A stretch of 64,000 nucleotides of DNA from Patagioenas fasciata (GCF_037038585.1 NC_092520.1:13461001-13525000); one strand, 5' to 3'. Counted from the first letter of the stretch, positions 37,228 through 51,263 are shown. Made by a program: numbers and translations. Notes: generated from the sequence alone by a model not told the origin.

Positions 37228-40200
37228 CCTGTATTTTTAACTTAATATTCTGAACAGAAAATTTATAAATTGGCAAATGAGTTTGTCTGGTGGTGGGGAG
37301 TCTCTTCAGCCTGGGAAACTGAGCTTGTGGAAGCTTTTCTAAAATAAAAATTCTGTTTAAAAAATAAGCTAGTTGCTAGTGGTTTATTGCAGTGTTAAAA
37401 TCCAAACAAAAAGCTTTGACATTATTAAAATTAGAAGGTTTATAGACCTGTGCTGATTTTGTTCTAGATGTAAATATTTTTTAAATGTTCTTTTTTTTAT
37501 ATAACTTTTTTTTTTTTCTGTAGTTAGAGGCAAGAAACATTTCAGAAGGACCATTTATTAATGGAAAATGAGATACTAATGAGATGGCCTTCCCCCCCTT
37601 CACTTTTCTTTAGCTTTCCATCCCCAGCGACGCCTGGGCGAGCAGACGTGTCCCCTTTGGAGCCGAGCGGGCAGGGGGTGCTGCAGCAGCAGCAGTTTCT
37701 CAGCTTTGGGAAGCAGTCACACAGCTCCCAGGAGCCTTTTCCCAGCCTTTCTGAGGACCGAGCTGCTCAAGGTAGTAACCCTTGGGACAGGTCAGCGTTG
37801 AACTAGCACTGGGCAGTGCGTGTCTGCTTTTCAAATCTTATCAAACAGCCTTGTGGTGAGTTGGTGTTGCCTCTGCTGCCCCTTCTAAGCTTAGTTTGAT
37901 AGAGGTGCAGTTGTTTAAAAGAAGTCAAGTAGGAATAAAAAACAATCTATAAACCTCCTTTGCTGTGTGAAAGTATTAGAATGTCTCCCTTCCTAATTTG
38001 CTATTGATGTGGCATCTCTAAGTAGTTTATTGATGAAGTGCTCTATTTGCTTTTCACTGCCCTGTTTTGTTCTTGGCCTTCTCCCCAGGGCCTGTGAAAC
38101 CCTTTAGAAATTCCCACTGGTGCTTTGTAAATGAGAACAAAGCTAATCACCTCCTGGATCTCTCCTGCTGCTGAAAGAAACTAGCAGTCTGCTCAGGGAG
38201 TCTTTTTGCTCCACAATACCACATTTGCACAGTCAGTCAGAATTTTCTGTCTGTGAAGTGAGTTACCTCAGGGCTCTTACAAGTGATGGAGAATTAAATA
38301 AAGGCCCTGACATAACCAAAACCAATTAAGGACAATTCACAAAACTGTTTTATAACTGATGTAAAATAAGCGTAGTTCAGTCTCTTAACCTACTTTGCTT
38401 GCCACATCCTTACCATTATCATAATTTGGGTTTTGTATGAGGGAATGCTCTGCTGTTTTGTGATTTGAACACAGGAAACAGTAAAAGAAAACTAACATCA
38501 TGGATAAGTAATAAAATTATCTGTGTTCATCTTTAATGCCACATGGCTGACACTGTTGAGGTAAATGATATCCTGAAGGAGAGAATGGGCAAGGTTTCTT
38601 TAATCAAAAGTGTAAAAGATTATTTCCAAGTAAAGGACAAGCAGACGTCCTTGAATACTTTCTTAATTTGTAATGTGTTTATAACATTTGCTTACAGCAA
38701 GTAAGAAATGTAAAATACATAGCCTGACTTTCTTAGGGGTTTAGGGGCTGTCAAAGGTATGGCAAATACAGCAGAAAGAAGATAATTTTATGTACCATGT
38801 AAAACATGATTAAGTGAGGGAAAGTAAAGCTTGCCTCAGTCCTTCAGTGTGGAAGGGAGATAGTATGTGTGTTCATTGTACTTAATCTTGTGTCTGTTGA
38901 GTAAGGGGCTTTCTAGCTCTGTGTGTATGTGTAGTCCATACATCTGGTATATGATAGATGAATGTGCCAGATGTTCCAAATCCAGATGTTTCCATTCCTG
39001 GAACTCCCCAGGTTTGCTGCTGCACAGCCCAGGACAGGCCAGTCATGTCTCACATTGTGAGCACAGTGCTGCCCAAAGCTGGGGACACTCACACGTCCCC
39101 AGCATCTTGCCACTACCTTCTCATAGGGGTTTCGTGGGGACGTTTGGTCGCTGTCTGGGACTCCTTGACTGAGTGCACCTGGAGCATTGGGTGCCGGAGC
39201 AGAGGAGGAATTGTGCTTCTACAGTGGTCAAAGGGTGGCCAGTGAGGCAGGACCATGTGCTCAAGTGATTCTCTACAAGACAACATGCTGCCCTGATGCA
39301 GTCTTTGCCATAACCTGCCCTTCCATGGTGCAGCTCATCAGACATCCTGCTCCCTCCCCTCTTCCCTATCACACAACCCAACACCGTTTTTTGAAAGGCC
39401 TATAAATAACAGGGGATAGAGAGCACTAATCCCTTCTGAAAATGATCGCCTTGTCCTCTTCACTCCAACCCAACGTTAAAATTGTATCTATCCTAAAACT
39501 AGGTCTCCTTGCTGGAGCTCTATGGCTCTCCCATGTTTTCCCAGCTACGCTCACACGTTCCTGTGCCCTGTTAGCTGGCACATTAAATAATTCATGGCAG
39601 TGTCAGCTTCACACACTGCGCCTTCCTCCCTAGCAGTCCACATCACTGAGTCCAACAAATTTGCAGCATGACTCAGTCGCATAATTGTTCTGAAAACCAC
39701 ACAACCAGAGACACCCTCGTCTCTCCCTTTGATTCACTAAAATGGTTCTCAGATTTATTACGTTTTCTTGTCTCCTTGATGTACAGCTTAAGGGCAGTGG
39801 GCAACCGATAAAAGATTCTCAGCGCCATGGGAAGGGCAGATTGTCACTGGCGAGATCCCACTGTGATGTATGATCATCGAATCACACTGAAGGTGGCATG
39901 TGTTCCTTTTGTCAGGCCCCATCAGCTGATACAGTGTGAGGTCAGAAACAGTGAGAGCTTTGGCACACACAGAGAGGCTGATGAAGAACAACATGCTGTG
40001 GCTGTGATTTGGCGCTGGAGCTGCTTGTGGTTGCAAGAACATCTGTTACAAGATGGTCATGGGGCACATGCACGGATTCAGACCTGCTGATGCATGATGC
40101 CTGCGCTGTTGAAGCTGGGAACTGGTCAAAACCAAGAGAGGGACTTAGAGCTACACTTAAATTGTCACTGTGTCTGCAAGATTACTGTGCTTGAGTTTAA

Positions 40201-41537
40201 CCTGATCTGAATGGTCACCCACATGATCCATGATGTGGTTCTTTACTGGCTATGGCGGCACCCTGACAATATTTTTGCCTTGTACCCACTATGTGTCTGA
40301 TAGAAGCAGAAGCTAATGATCAATGGGCCTCTCACACTTCTTTTTTTCACTTGATTACTTTTTTTTTTTTTTGTGCAGTCATGCACGTATTGGTGCCAGG
40401 TGTTACAGATGTGGAGCTCTGGACTGAACCTGGGCCTAATCCTGCATGCTGTAGCCTGCAGCCTGTGTGTGGAGCACTTCTGATGGGCAGACTATTCTGC
40501 TTGTTGCTCTGCCTGTGTAGTGCTTTCTTGTCCTCACTCCCACCACCAGGTAGTGGTTGTTCATGAGCTGTGCGACGTTAAATATCAGATGGGCTGCTCG
40601 GTACGTCAGGATCCACCCCAGTGTGTGCTCAATGTTGCAGACCACTGCCGGCAGCCAGGCGTTTCACCAGGCTTTTAATTGCCTTATGCTTTAGTTTTTA
40701 ATGGCCCCTGCAGATACTGATTTATGGCAATGTACCATGGCATGTGTTTGCTTATTGCTCAGCCCAAGGCTGATGAGGTGAGGATATTAGCACGAGGCTG
40801 TCTCACCGGCTGCATGCTCCATTCCTCAGGCTTACGGGGCAGGACTTCCATTACATGCTGCGAAACATATTGTAGTTTTAGAAGATCAATTTCCAGTGTC
40901 ACTTCAAATGAAGTAGTGTAGTATCTTTTGTTCTGAAGGACTAAATACATCGCAGCAGCTGTCTGACTGTCTACGGGTTTGGGCTGCAACACTTCAGCAG
41001 CTCCTTGCCATCTGTGGAATGGTCTCCAATCTGGCAAACACGAAGTAAGAATTACTCACAGGAGTTAAATTTGAAAGTTCTGGCAGTTATTAAACCACCT
41101 CTGCTGGAAATAAATGTATTTCCAGAACCTGTAGGGTGATAGGGCTGGAAAGACATTGGGGTATGAATTCGTTTTGATATTGCTAGCCATTAGGAGGAGG
41201 ATTTTCTAAGATCCCAGCGCTTGTGCTGAGTAGTCTCATTAAGATGAACAGGGATAGGTGTTCATATGCAGGGCAAGAGTCTCTGTATCCCTTGGATCTC
41301 AAATCTTTATTTTACAATCCTGACCTATACACCAATTTTCAAGCAAACAGTCATTTTAAATACAGGTGATTTGATGTCTAAATTGCCTGGAATAGTATTG
41401 TCTTTATATTGTGTATGTGTGCACAGACTTCTCAAAGTTAATCTACAGCTGGTGTATTTAATAGCTACAATGTTTAATAGTATTTTATTGAATTTATGCT
41501 TCTTTTCCTATTAAGGAAGATGTGCATTTGTGGTACT

Positions 41538-41576
41538 GTTTTAATAAAACACAATCGTGTTTTAATAAAACACAAT
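41538..41576. repeat. Paired 18-nt direct repeats
   Basis: GTTTTAATAAAACACAAT occurs at 41538-41555 and again unchanged at 41559-41576, a 21-nt period. Each copy is also a near-palindrome (GTGTTTTA...TAAAACAC) and carries an AATAAA hexamer on the plus strand. Confidence 0.9.
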
Positions 41577-44500
41577 TAAATGATGATGCTAAGATCTGGA
41601 GATAACACATCTCAAATATAAAAAGCAGTAGGAATTAATTCCTTTTGGTTTCCCTTTTATTTACTTTGATGGCTCAAATTTCCATGTGGAAAGCTCATAC
41701 AATTGTCTGACTTTCTTTTTTGAAAGCAATAGGGTGTTTTAGCTCTAGGGACGAAAGGGCTGGGGAGTTTCAGGCTTAACAGTGACTGCAATAAAAACAG
41801 AGTATTTGAGGAGTGTTTGGTTATCTGCTCTGTGTAAGTAACCTGTCTGCAGTGGGTGAGCTGTGGAAAACATGCAGGAAGCTACTGAAAGCACATTAAA
41901 CCCATGGATACAATGAGGGGGAAAGCTTACTGCCATTTCCAATGGTACTGTAATGTGGAGATGACAAATCACAGGGTTGTCAATAAGGCCAGGGAGGAGG
42001 CACAAGGAGCAAATTTAAGTGCTGAAGGCTTGATTAATCACATTACCATCTGGGGTGGGGAGACTGCTTCAATCTGCTGTCTTCAAGACACTCACATTGA
42101 CTTTTCAGATTTTGCACTGGGTGAGCTATCTTTGCGATGGAGCTTGCCCAAGTGATGGCTCTCAAAAGGGTGTGTGGGGTGGGACTGCGCCAGGTTGGGC
42201 ACCCTGCAGAGCCTCTGGCATGGTGAGAAGCTGTGCCTGGTCCAGCAGCCCAGTGCTCTGCTGCTGCACCTCCAGATGTGCAAAGCATACCCATCCTTTC
42301 CTGCCGTGAACGTACCTGCATGGTGGGCCTCCCTTTGTAGCTGATGTGCTGATCTGAAGTAGCCACCAAAATCAAAATGACATCTTCGTGCTGCATTGTG
42401 GCCAGAGGAGAACCAAGCTCAATATTGCATGGAGGTGGCCAGACTGATTCAGAAGGAACTGGTCCCAGTATGAACTCCTCATGGAGTTCCCCCCAGCCGT
42501 TTTTTATTTAGCAGTGGGGACCTACCCAGGGAGTTGTTTCTCATTTCCTCATTACACACCCAGTATGGGGACGCTGCTCTGTGCTTCCAGGAGCATCAAA
42601 CAGCTGGAAAGGGGCGTGCGTGCTTCTCCCAAAAAGGTGGTAGTGGGTGATCAGCGAAGTGCAGAACTGTAGGAGAGTGCTGTGTCCTACAAGCGATCTC
42701 AGATTCTCAAATTTTGGCATAAGCTGAAATGATTGCTTACTGTTACTGTTCTCATAGACGTGAACACCCCTTCTCTCCTCTTGAAGCTAGTTTTAGATCA
42801 TGAAAGAAGCAGCCAGCTCGTGCCTATCTTGCTACTTGTTTTGTAGTCAAATCTATGTTGCATTCAAGAAATCAATGCATGAAACAAATATTTAGATTGC
42901 AATGCCATGTGTACCAAAACTTAGGAAATGCCTGGTTTAAATTTCCACATGTAACGAGAACAGATCCCGTTCAGTTATCCCATTATGTGCTGGATGCAGT
43001 GAAGGTTCAGGACAAAAAGCATGATGGGACTGTGTGATTAAAAATCAGTTTAATGCCTCCACATAAGTGTGGCTGAATTCAGGTTTCACAAGCAAATCCA
43101 ATTATGCCATTTCTGGCCATATGCCAGCATTTGGATGTCAACTGCTTTGACCCTGCATAGCACGACTGTGATGCAGTGCTGATATATAAACTCCTGCAAT
43201 TTGTGAAGGCCAAAAGTAAGCATTAATTATCTTATGTCAGCGTAATAAATCACCTTACTATCATCTGCAGTCAGTGTCCCCTGAGCCTTCAGTACTGTTA
43301 TTCAGAGACTGTGGTGGTCCTGACACCCTCATTCCTCTGTGCATGTCTGTGTGTTTTGGGTCTGGGATGTTTGAAAAAGGATCACTGTCTCATGTGCTTG
43401 GCTCAAAAGATAAGGGGGAGTTGTACAATCCAGTATCCTCTTTCCTGCCCTTGAAAGGCGACGGCCTCATGTCCCTGCAATTTGCCTGAGAGACTGAGAG
43501 GGACACAGGCTGCTGTTGGGGAGTTTATGAAGGACGATGATAACTGAGAGCTGGGGAATTCCTGCCCTTGGGGAGGAAGGATGGGAAGTAAGTTTTAGTG
43601 GTGGATCTGATGGCACTACTGTGGAGAGAGAAGAAAGGAGCCTAAGACAACCTTTATTTTGTTTTTCCTGCCTGGGGAGGGCACCCCTCCATCCATCATG
43701 GGGGCCCTGGCGTGGTGTGATGGGATGGTGACATGAAGCACAGTCCCCCACAGTCTCCCAGCTGCAGCTGCTCTGGCAGCTCAGTGGTGTCTGCAGGCAA
43801 TATCTGCTGCTCTGCCAACAGGTTCAGCCCATCCTCTGCATGCTGATAGATGAACTCGGGTGGTTCGTGAGCAGAGACAGGTTGGAGGCTGATGCTTTGG
43901 CTGGGACATGTTTGCTTTGGCCAACTCTGCTACAAAAGCAACTGCAGAGAGCAGAGGTGCTTGTGGGGTTGGCAGTGCCTGAAGCCAGCAGGAATTCAGA
44001 ATGAGCCCTGGCTTGAACCAGCCCCCTCAGATGCTTCAGCCGTGCTGGAGAATTGCCAACATGCTTTCCAGGCTAAGGAAATTGGGAAAAGTGAAAGAAC
44101 AGAGGTTTAACATTAAATGTCTCAGCCAAAGCAGAGTGGAATTTCCCAGGGCAAAGATACCTGGGTTCTTTACCGTGACAGCATTCCCTGTGCTGAGTAC
44201 AAATACTTGCCTCCGAAAAACGGAGGAGTGATCTCTTCCCAGAGAATGGTCAGAAGAATCCTTTGTAAAGGTAAAGGTTAAATAACATTAATGTAGAATA
44301 GACTGGCCTCCTGACTAAGAGATATTAATTCATTTTTAGAAAGGAAAAGAAGGAGAGGAGAGAAATGTCCTTGTTCTGCTCAAACATTTATTCATGGACA
44401 AGATTTAAAGCCTTTGGCTGTATGAGTGTGTCGCTCAATAGCCTGAATATCTGTTAGCTCAGTGCACATTATAAAAACGCTCGGATAATATTCTATCGAG

Positions 44501-46609
44501 CACATTCCCGCAATGATTAAACCTAACACAAAACTGAACACATTTCAAATTTATACTATGATGACGGTGAAGACGAACAAAGCTATTTTCTTAACTGTTG
44601 GGCCTGTAAAGTCAAAGTGATGCAGCTGTGTTAGGTGATGGGCAGCTTAGGAAATTGGGACTGCACTTGCTCAGAACGAGTATTTGCTGTTGCAAAGGAT
44701 TTCCCTTTATTCTCTAAGGATAATATCAATTGCTACTGGTATAGATTAACTGTTTCAGTGAAAACATCTTTCAAAGAGATAGGCTGGAGTGGGAGAGGGG
44801 AAAGATAGAATGAATGAGGTTTTCACCTTTGCTCTGCTGCTTCTATGATGAATAAAAGGATAAGAGCAGTGAAAAAGTATCCATAAAAGCCTCAAATGCA
44901 GCTAGAAGAGATATTGCCTCATGCAGAAAACAGCCAATTATCTGCCTTCTCAGGATGCTTTCGGAAGCACTGGCCCTGGCGTTTTGAGAAGATGCTGCTG
45001 AAGACAGCAAGGCCCAGAGCCGGAGTGCAGCCTCAGGCAAAGCTGTGCTGTCCAGAGGGCGGTTACTGTGGCACGTGTGCCACAATTTAGCCTGTGTCCC
45101 CAAAGTCATCTAAGCCATGCAGAGTAGTCTGGGGTCAGGAACATGCCAAGGTATCTTAAGACCAATTTAGCCCTGTTCCTGGAGCTGCAAGTTTCTCAAT
45201 TCAGTAAAAATCTGATTTGATGTCATAACCTCTCTGAGAAAGATGTCTTTTTTCCTTTTGAGATTCTCCACCCCCGCCTTGCAAGCTAAAGCACTGAATT
45301 TACTTGAATCCTTAACTAAGCGTTCCCCCCCGAGAAAGCACCTGCTGATCTGAGCATCTCACCAACAGTGTTTCTGTCTCAGATCTGCTTTTTTCCTTAG
45401 AGGTTATGGAGAAAGTTCTCTGTTTGGGAGCTGAAGAGCTGTGTTCCCGGGCACCCGGCAGGTTTAACAGCAGCAGCCAAACTGGTGCCCACCCCTGGCG
45501 CCCACCCCGTCCTCCCAGAGAGAACCGCCCCTGGGAGAGGCCATGGCAAAGTTTTGCTTTGTTACTGGCCAATTAAACACAACCCAGTGTAGCAGCATCC
45601 AGTGAAGCCACCAGCCAGGATACTTTTCTGTATTCCAGAGAGGAATTTCGAGCTGTGTTTTTAATCCACGCTGAATATTATTCACTGACATTTTAAATTG
45701 TGAACTTTATGTCACTGTTTTATATTGCAGAATAGCATGTTCTTCACCCAACATGATAAGAATCATCCAGCATGTTTGTGTATAAATCTGTTAGGTCATG
45801 CCTCCATTTTCCAGCTATTGTTTAAGGAGTCCCCTTCCGGTATTTAAAAAGGGGAAATATCTTCTTTAATGTCGTCTTCCAGCTTTGAAGCTGAGCTGAA
45901 CAACAAAGACAGACAAACATTTAATTCTCCCCTAATCCTTTAAGTATCCTTACAAGCACATGGCGTTCACACACTGTTAAGCCCGTCTCCTGTAGCAGCT
46001 GTACGTCTTCTTTTAACTCTGCTTTTAAAGCCTGCAGTTTCTACTGGGGCGGAACAGGAGCCCGCGATGCTTCATCCCATGGTGGTTCTTTCTGGGTGGT
46101 ATGGAGAGGGATGCTTTTCCATAATAAAGCTGTCATCTGGATTGAATTGCAGATATCTAATCCTCACACAAGCTACTCCTCTTTGGTTTTGTAAAGCGAA
46201 CAAAGAAGTCAACTTAGACATGCTCCGGGCTGGATTCGGGAATCTGTGGGACCTTCTGATCATTCCAGCAATTAGCTGGCTTGCCTCGGTAACTTTAGCA
46301 CAGAAGGACAAGCAGAGAATCAGAACCTTCTTCTTCAGGAAAGGGACCTCAAATGGAAGATTTCCTTAACTTCAGCCCCCCAGGAAAAAGACTGAAGAGA
46401 CAGACAAGACAGCTGGGACCAACCCAACTTGGGCCTCCTGCCGTGTCTTTATGGCATGGGAGCAGAGTGGGATTTGAGTAGCTGTGTTACAGTGTGGCGA
46501 GGTGTTCATGTTCGTATGAATTGATGAGTGTTCATTGATTTAAGACCTGCAAAACTCCTTAGTGATTTTTTTCTTTTTCTTCCTCAACATGAGAACTTTC
46601 TGCTTGTCT

Positions 46610-47010
46610 TTCACAGTTTTTCTGTGAGGACCCATGAGGACATTTAGTCCATTCCACTGGCTGAAAACAGATAAACTGTGCCGGTATCATTTCTGACAGG
46701 TGCCTAATCAGGTCCTGAGGACTTTCAGACCACACGCCCTGCTCACACAGTCCACCCTCATATTATCCATCCTGTTAAAAACTTCCACCTGGCATCTATC
46801 CTGAACCCGTTATTTCTTGACCTGTATGAATCAATATGGAGATACGTAACCTTTTCCCTCAGCAGCAACGATTTATCCAGTTAAAGACTCTTTATCCTGT
46901 CCCCACTCAAACCTCTCTTCTTTAAGCTAAACAACCTCTATTATTTTCTGTATGTTTTCTAGACTTCTGGTTATCTGCATTGCTTATTTCTACCCAGAGT
47001 ACTTCATGTT
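46610..47010 (-). mobile_element. Ancient CR1-type LINE relic (minus strand)
   Basis: The plus strand here reads like the complement of an old CR1 3' region, with diverged blocks in the expected order: the CATTTCTGACAGGTGCCTAA block, a GTTAAAAACTTCCACCTGG block, TTATTTCTTGACCTGT, then CTTCTTTAAGCTAAACAACC and TGTTTTCTAGACTTCTGG. These match, from memory, the general plan of CR1 consensus sequences from turtles, crocodiles and birds. The copy is far more diverged than the others in the window and has no open frame. Confidence 0.6.
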
Positions 47011-49294
47011 ACTGAAGTGCCTCTATTCTGCAAGCAACTGTGGGGCTAAAATCTGTGAGCCACACATCACCATTTTGATGAGCACAGGCATGGACTTTGG
47101 GCTTCTTTTCGAAACTCTTGCCTTTTATCAAAGGCCATAAAAGCATGGTGTAAGCCTTCTCTGATGAGAACTTACATAATTTAATATAAAATAGCATTTC
47201 TGGAGCTAATCTACCATCCAAATGCACAGCTACACTGTGTCGCAGCATTGGTGACCATTGCGAGATTTTTCTTTATTGCACACTCTTGAATAGTGAAAGC
47301 TAAAACTGATCTAATAGCAGGAGGCTTTGGAGGCACAGTGAAGTGTTTAAAAACCAAAACAGGCCAGTACTCAGGCTTAAAAAATCCGATGTAACAAACA
47401 GACGTTTCTGAGGGTTTGTGCTTTGTGCACTTGAGTCACTTGCAGAAAGACTATGTTCAATGTTGAGAAAGTAATGAAATGTTCTCCAGGATGGGTTTTT
47501 TTCCTATTTTTTAATGATTTGCTTCTTTAAAAGGCATTACCTTGTTGGCATTTGAAAGCTTCTCTTTGTAACCCTCCAAAGCACTCCAGGCTTTTTCTGC
47601 AGGAAGGTTTTTAACTCCCCAGTATAAACAGATGGTCTGTTGGTATTTGTGTATAAAAGGCTAGCAGATTATATTGTAAAACAGGCAGGACTACGTCTTC
47701 AGGGTTGGAGGGAAAGTTAATGAATAAGATTGATATGCAATGACTGTACTATGCTGAGATCCACACAATTAATCAAGACCATTGTGGCACATTATAATAT
47801 AAAGATGCAAGTAAATATGGGGAAACTCCTTTGATTAGTGGATTTGTTTCTTAAATGAAGGGAAAGGTTTGCTTTGAGGGGGTGTTCTGCATGAAAACCT
47901 GATTTTAGCTGTCCTGATGCAGTTAACTTGCTGCTCACATGTGAACAGGGATACCACACAGTCCTGCAGCTTTGATCAGCCTTTTGGGAACACCCATGGA
48001 ATTCCTGACTCTGCTGTAGACATCACGTGAACCTGGTTTTCCAACAGATCAAGGATAACACGTCCACACCATGGAAACCATAGGAGAGAGTACAACTGGT
48101 TTCTTTACACCAGTTCTAATTTGCTGGAGAGTTCAGTTACTGATAGAGTTACTATGAAGAGTGACATGACAGCTAGAAGTCCTGCTGGAATATGAGTAAC
48201 ATGGAAAAAAAGCACACACTTGAAGAGAAAAAGGAACTTGGAAAAGGACTAGATCATCATTGGCACAGCTGACATGCAGATCGACATAGGGATATTTCGG
48301 GCAATGCATATATTCTTAGACATTTTTCAGTATTTACCTTAAAGACACGGATAAGTTTAATGAATCAAATAATATGCCATGTGCATTCTGATACATTTCC
48401 CTTTTTTAAAACTACACTTTTGGAAATTTTATCAAATTCCTTCTAAAACAAATTTGAAGAGGTGCAGCCAACTTGCTGAGTCCCCAGATATGTCTATCCT
48501 AGAGAAACTTAGATGTCTTCCATTGATGGAAATCACATTCACACATGAGTTCCACACATATACCAACCCTACTGGCACGCATGCCCAGTCGTTTGTCATG
48601 AGCTCAGTTTATGGAGCTAACCCTATGGGCTACTTCTACATGAAGGAGCTTTCCAAATCAGCTCCTCAAATTATAACAATTTCTAATAGGGATTTCTCAG
48701 TCACATGGTACCCTGCAGCTAGTGCTCTTCAGGCACTGATTTAATTTAAAAAAAATTTAGGCCTCTAGAATTGAGACCAGGTCAGCACAAAACATGATCT
48801 GAATACCTTCCCTGCTTTTATTTTCACCATGTGACACCAAAATAACCGTGCCAAGGGCAAATTGTGACCTTACATAGTGTTCATTGACCTTCACAATGAC
48901 CAGGAACATTTGCTTTTACTTCAAATCGGTATTCAGGGTTAGATTTTGCCATCAGATCTGTTGAATTGAACGTGAGCTGCACGGATGCACCTACATTAAG
49001 CATTTCACCCAAAAGCTGAACAGCACCAAAGGATTATCCCAATTCCTGGACGTGAAGGGTAAAACAGAGAAACTGTGTCCTGTAGAACAAGGCAGACCAG
49101 TCAGACAGAGTAAAAAGATCGCAGGCAGCCCTCCAAAAAACGTACATAGAGCTTGTTTGTTGTCTCAGGCTGTACATAGGAATGCACGACATGTCTGGGA
49201 AGAGAGGGCTGCACGCCAGGCACAGGCCAGCGCAGTCATGGGGCTTTAACCGTGCAGCTCCAGGAGACACTGGCTGGCTCTGCTGGTGCAGGTC

Positions 49295-50134
49295 CTGAGG
49301 GACAGGACGCCACCCAGAGGGACCTGGACAAGCTCAAGAAGTGGGCTCATGCGAATCTCATGAAGTTCAACCAGGCCAAGTGAAGGTCCTGCACCTGGGT
49401 CAGGGCAACCCCTGGTATCAATACAGGTGAAGGGATTGACAGCAGCCCTGCCAAGAAGGACTTGGGGGTACTGGTGGATGAAAGATTGGACATGAGCCGG
49501 CAATGTGCGCTTGCAGCCCAGAAGGCCAATTGTATCTTAGGCTGCATCAGAAGGAGCGTGGCCAGCAGGTGGAGGGAGGTGATTCTGCCCCTCTGCTCCG
49601 CTCTGGTGAGACCCCACCTGGAGTCCTGTGTCCAGCTCTGGAGCCCTCAGTGCAGGAAAGACATGGACCTGTTGGAGAGGGGCCAGAGGAGCCACAGAAA
49701 TGATCAGAGGCTGGAACAGCTCTGCTGGGAGGACAGGCTGAGAGAGTTGGGGTTGTTCAGCCTGAAGAAGAGAAGGCTCTGGGGAGTCCTTATTGTGGCC
49801 TTTCAGTACTTAAAAGGGGCCTATGAGAAAGATGGGGGCAGACTTTTTAGCAGAGCCTGTTGTGATAGGACAACGGGTGGTGGTTTTAAACTAAAGGAGG
49901 GGAGATTTAGATTAGATATTAGGAAGAAATTTTTTACAGTGAGGGTGGTGAAACCCTGGCCCAGGTTGCTCGGAGAGGTGGTAGATGCCCCATGCCTGGA
50001 AACATTCAAGACCAGGCTGGACGGGGCTCTGAGCAACCTGATCTGGGCGAAGATGTCCCTGCTCATGGCAGGGGGTTGGACCAGATGAGCTTTGAAGGTT
50101 CCTTCTAACCCAAGCTATTCTATGATTTTGTGAT
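49295..50134 (+). mobile_element. CR1 LINE, 3' fragment with long open frame
   Basis: This is the largest CR1 copy in the window. It starts near the CAGAGGGACCTGGACAAGCT block and ends in CTATTCTATGATTTTGTGA. The 208-codon frame 49462-50088 covers [76 protein letters not shown] and LETFKTRLDGALSNLI. It lies between MTMR2 and the end of MAML2. Its 3' end is very similar to that of 61007-61205, so the two share a subfamily. Confidence 0.95.
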
Positions 50135-51235
50135 ACTAAGAAAGTCATCTACCTTTATACTTATGCATTAGCCAAACGAACATTAACAGACTCCTTTTTC
50201 CTTTGCTACCTCTAAAGATAGCATAGAGCAGCTTTGAGCATGGGCAGCGCTGTGCTGACATTTGTCCCTTTGAAGCATCCTCTCCATCACCCCTTGCTGC
50301 TCAGTTCATGGGGTGGGAAGAGCCACCCACTTGGAAATGGAGCCCAGCTAGCAAGGAGAGCCTCTTGAGGAACGGGACATCACTTCCTTGGGGCTGACCT
50401 CCTAGAAATAGCCTGGTAGGATGGACACTTGTGTGAAACAACCTGCAGCCCAATGTGATCTGGTACACGCTGGAATTTCTTTAGGCTAAAATGAGGTGTA
50501 ATGTGAGGTCAGCAGGGAGGGAAGGAGGAGAAGCCTGTTGCCTTATTTCTGGCATCTCATTAGGGGTGTCTGGTTGTGGGGACAGAGGGGCAGATGCCTT
50601 CAGGGCAGGGCATGGGCTTGGGGACCTGGCCAGCCCTCTTGGGGTACAAAGCTCTTGGGGTACCTTTCTCTCTGCTTTAACTTCAGCTAATTACTGTGCT
50701 GCAAGACTACACCAGAAGCTCAAATACCATGTTATTTGTTAACCGCTGCTGGTAATGAAACCATGGCTTCAGTCAGTGGGAGAATATCACAGCTCTCTCG
50801 CAAAGAGGCAGATTGAGCTCCCAGAAGCTGCCAGATGCACATTTTTCTCACCTCCTCCTAAAATATCCCTGTAATTTTCTCAGATGAATGAGCAGTTAAA
50901 TTAACAGACATTAATTATAAAGTTCATATTAAGAAAAGAGACACTTGGGATAATTTTGATTGATTTACTAGGCAGAGTTTTGATAGCTACTGAAAAACAT
51001 ACTATTCATGTTTAGGTGAAAAATAAATGGAGTCAAATAAGTGTCACTGCATAGTACTAGGAGGTATATACAGCCACATGTAAAAATGCATAAACACAAA
51101 CATTTCTGTACAGCAACTTTTCTTTTCAGTCTGTATAGAGAAACACTGGTTTATAATATGGGGAAAATATAAAGCAGACATACATGCAACAAGGACATGA
51201 CAGTTACATAGGTCCCACCTGCCTCCCAAGAGTTA

Positions 51236-51263
51236 CAATAATAATAACAATAATAATAATAAA
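51236..51263. repeat. (AAT)n-type microsatellite
   Basis: AATAATAATAACAATAATAA with one interruption, just beyond the presumed MAML2 3' end. Confidence 0.9.

Noticed and set aside
49462..50088. A 208-codon ORF as a host gene
   Set aside because: It is the C-terminal end of CR1 ORF2, with the CR1 tail following it; it is a transposon fragment.
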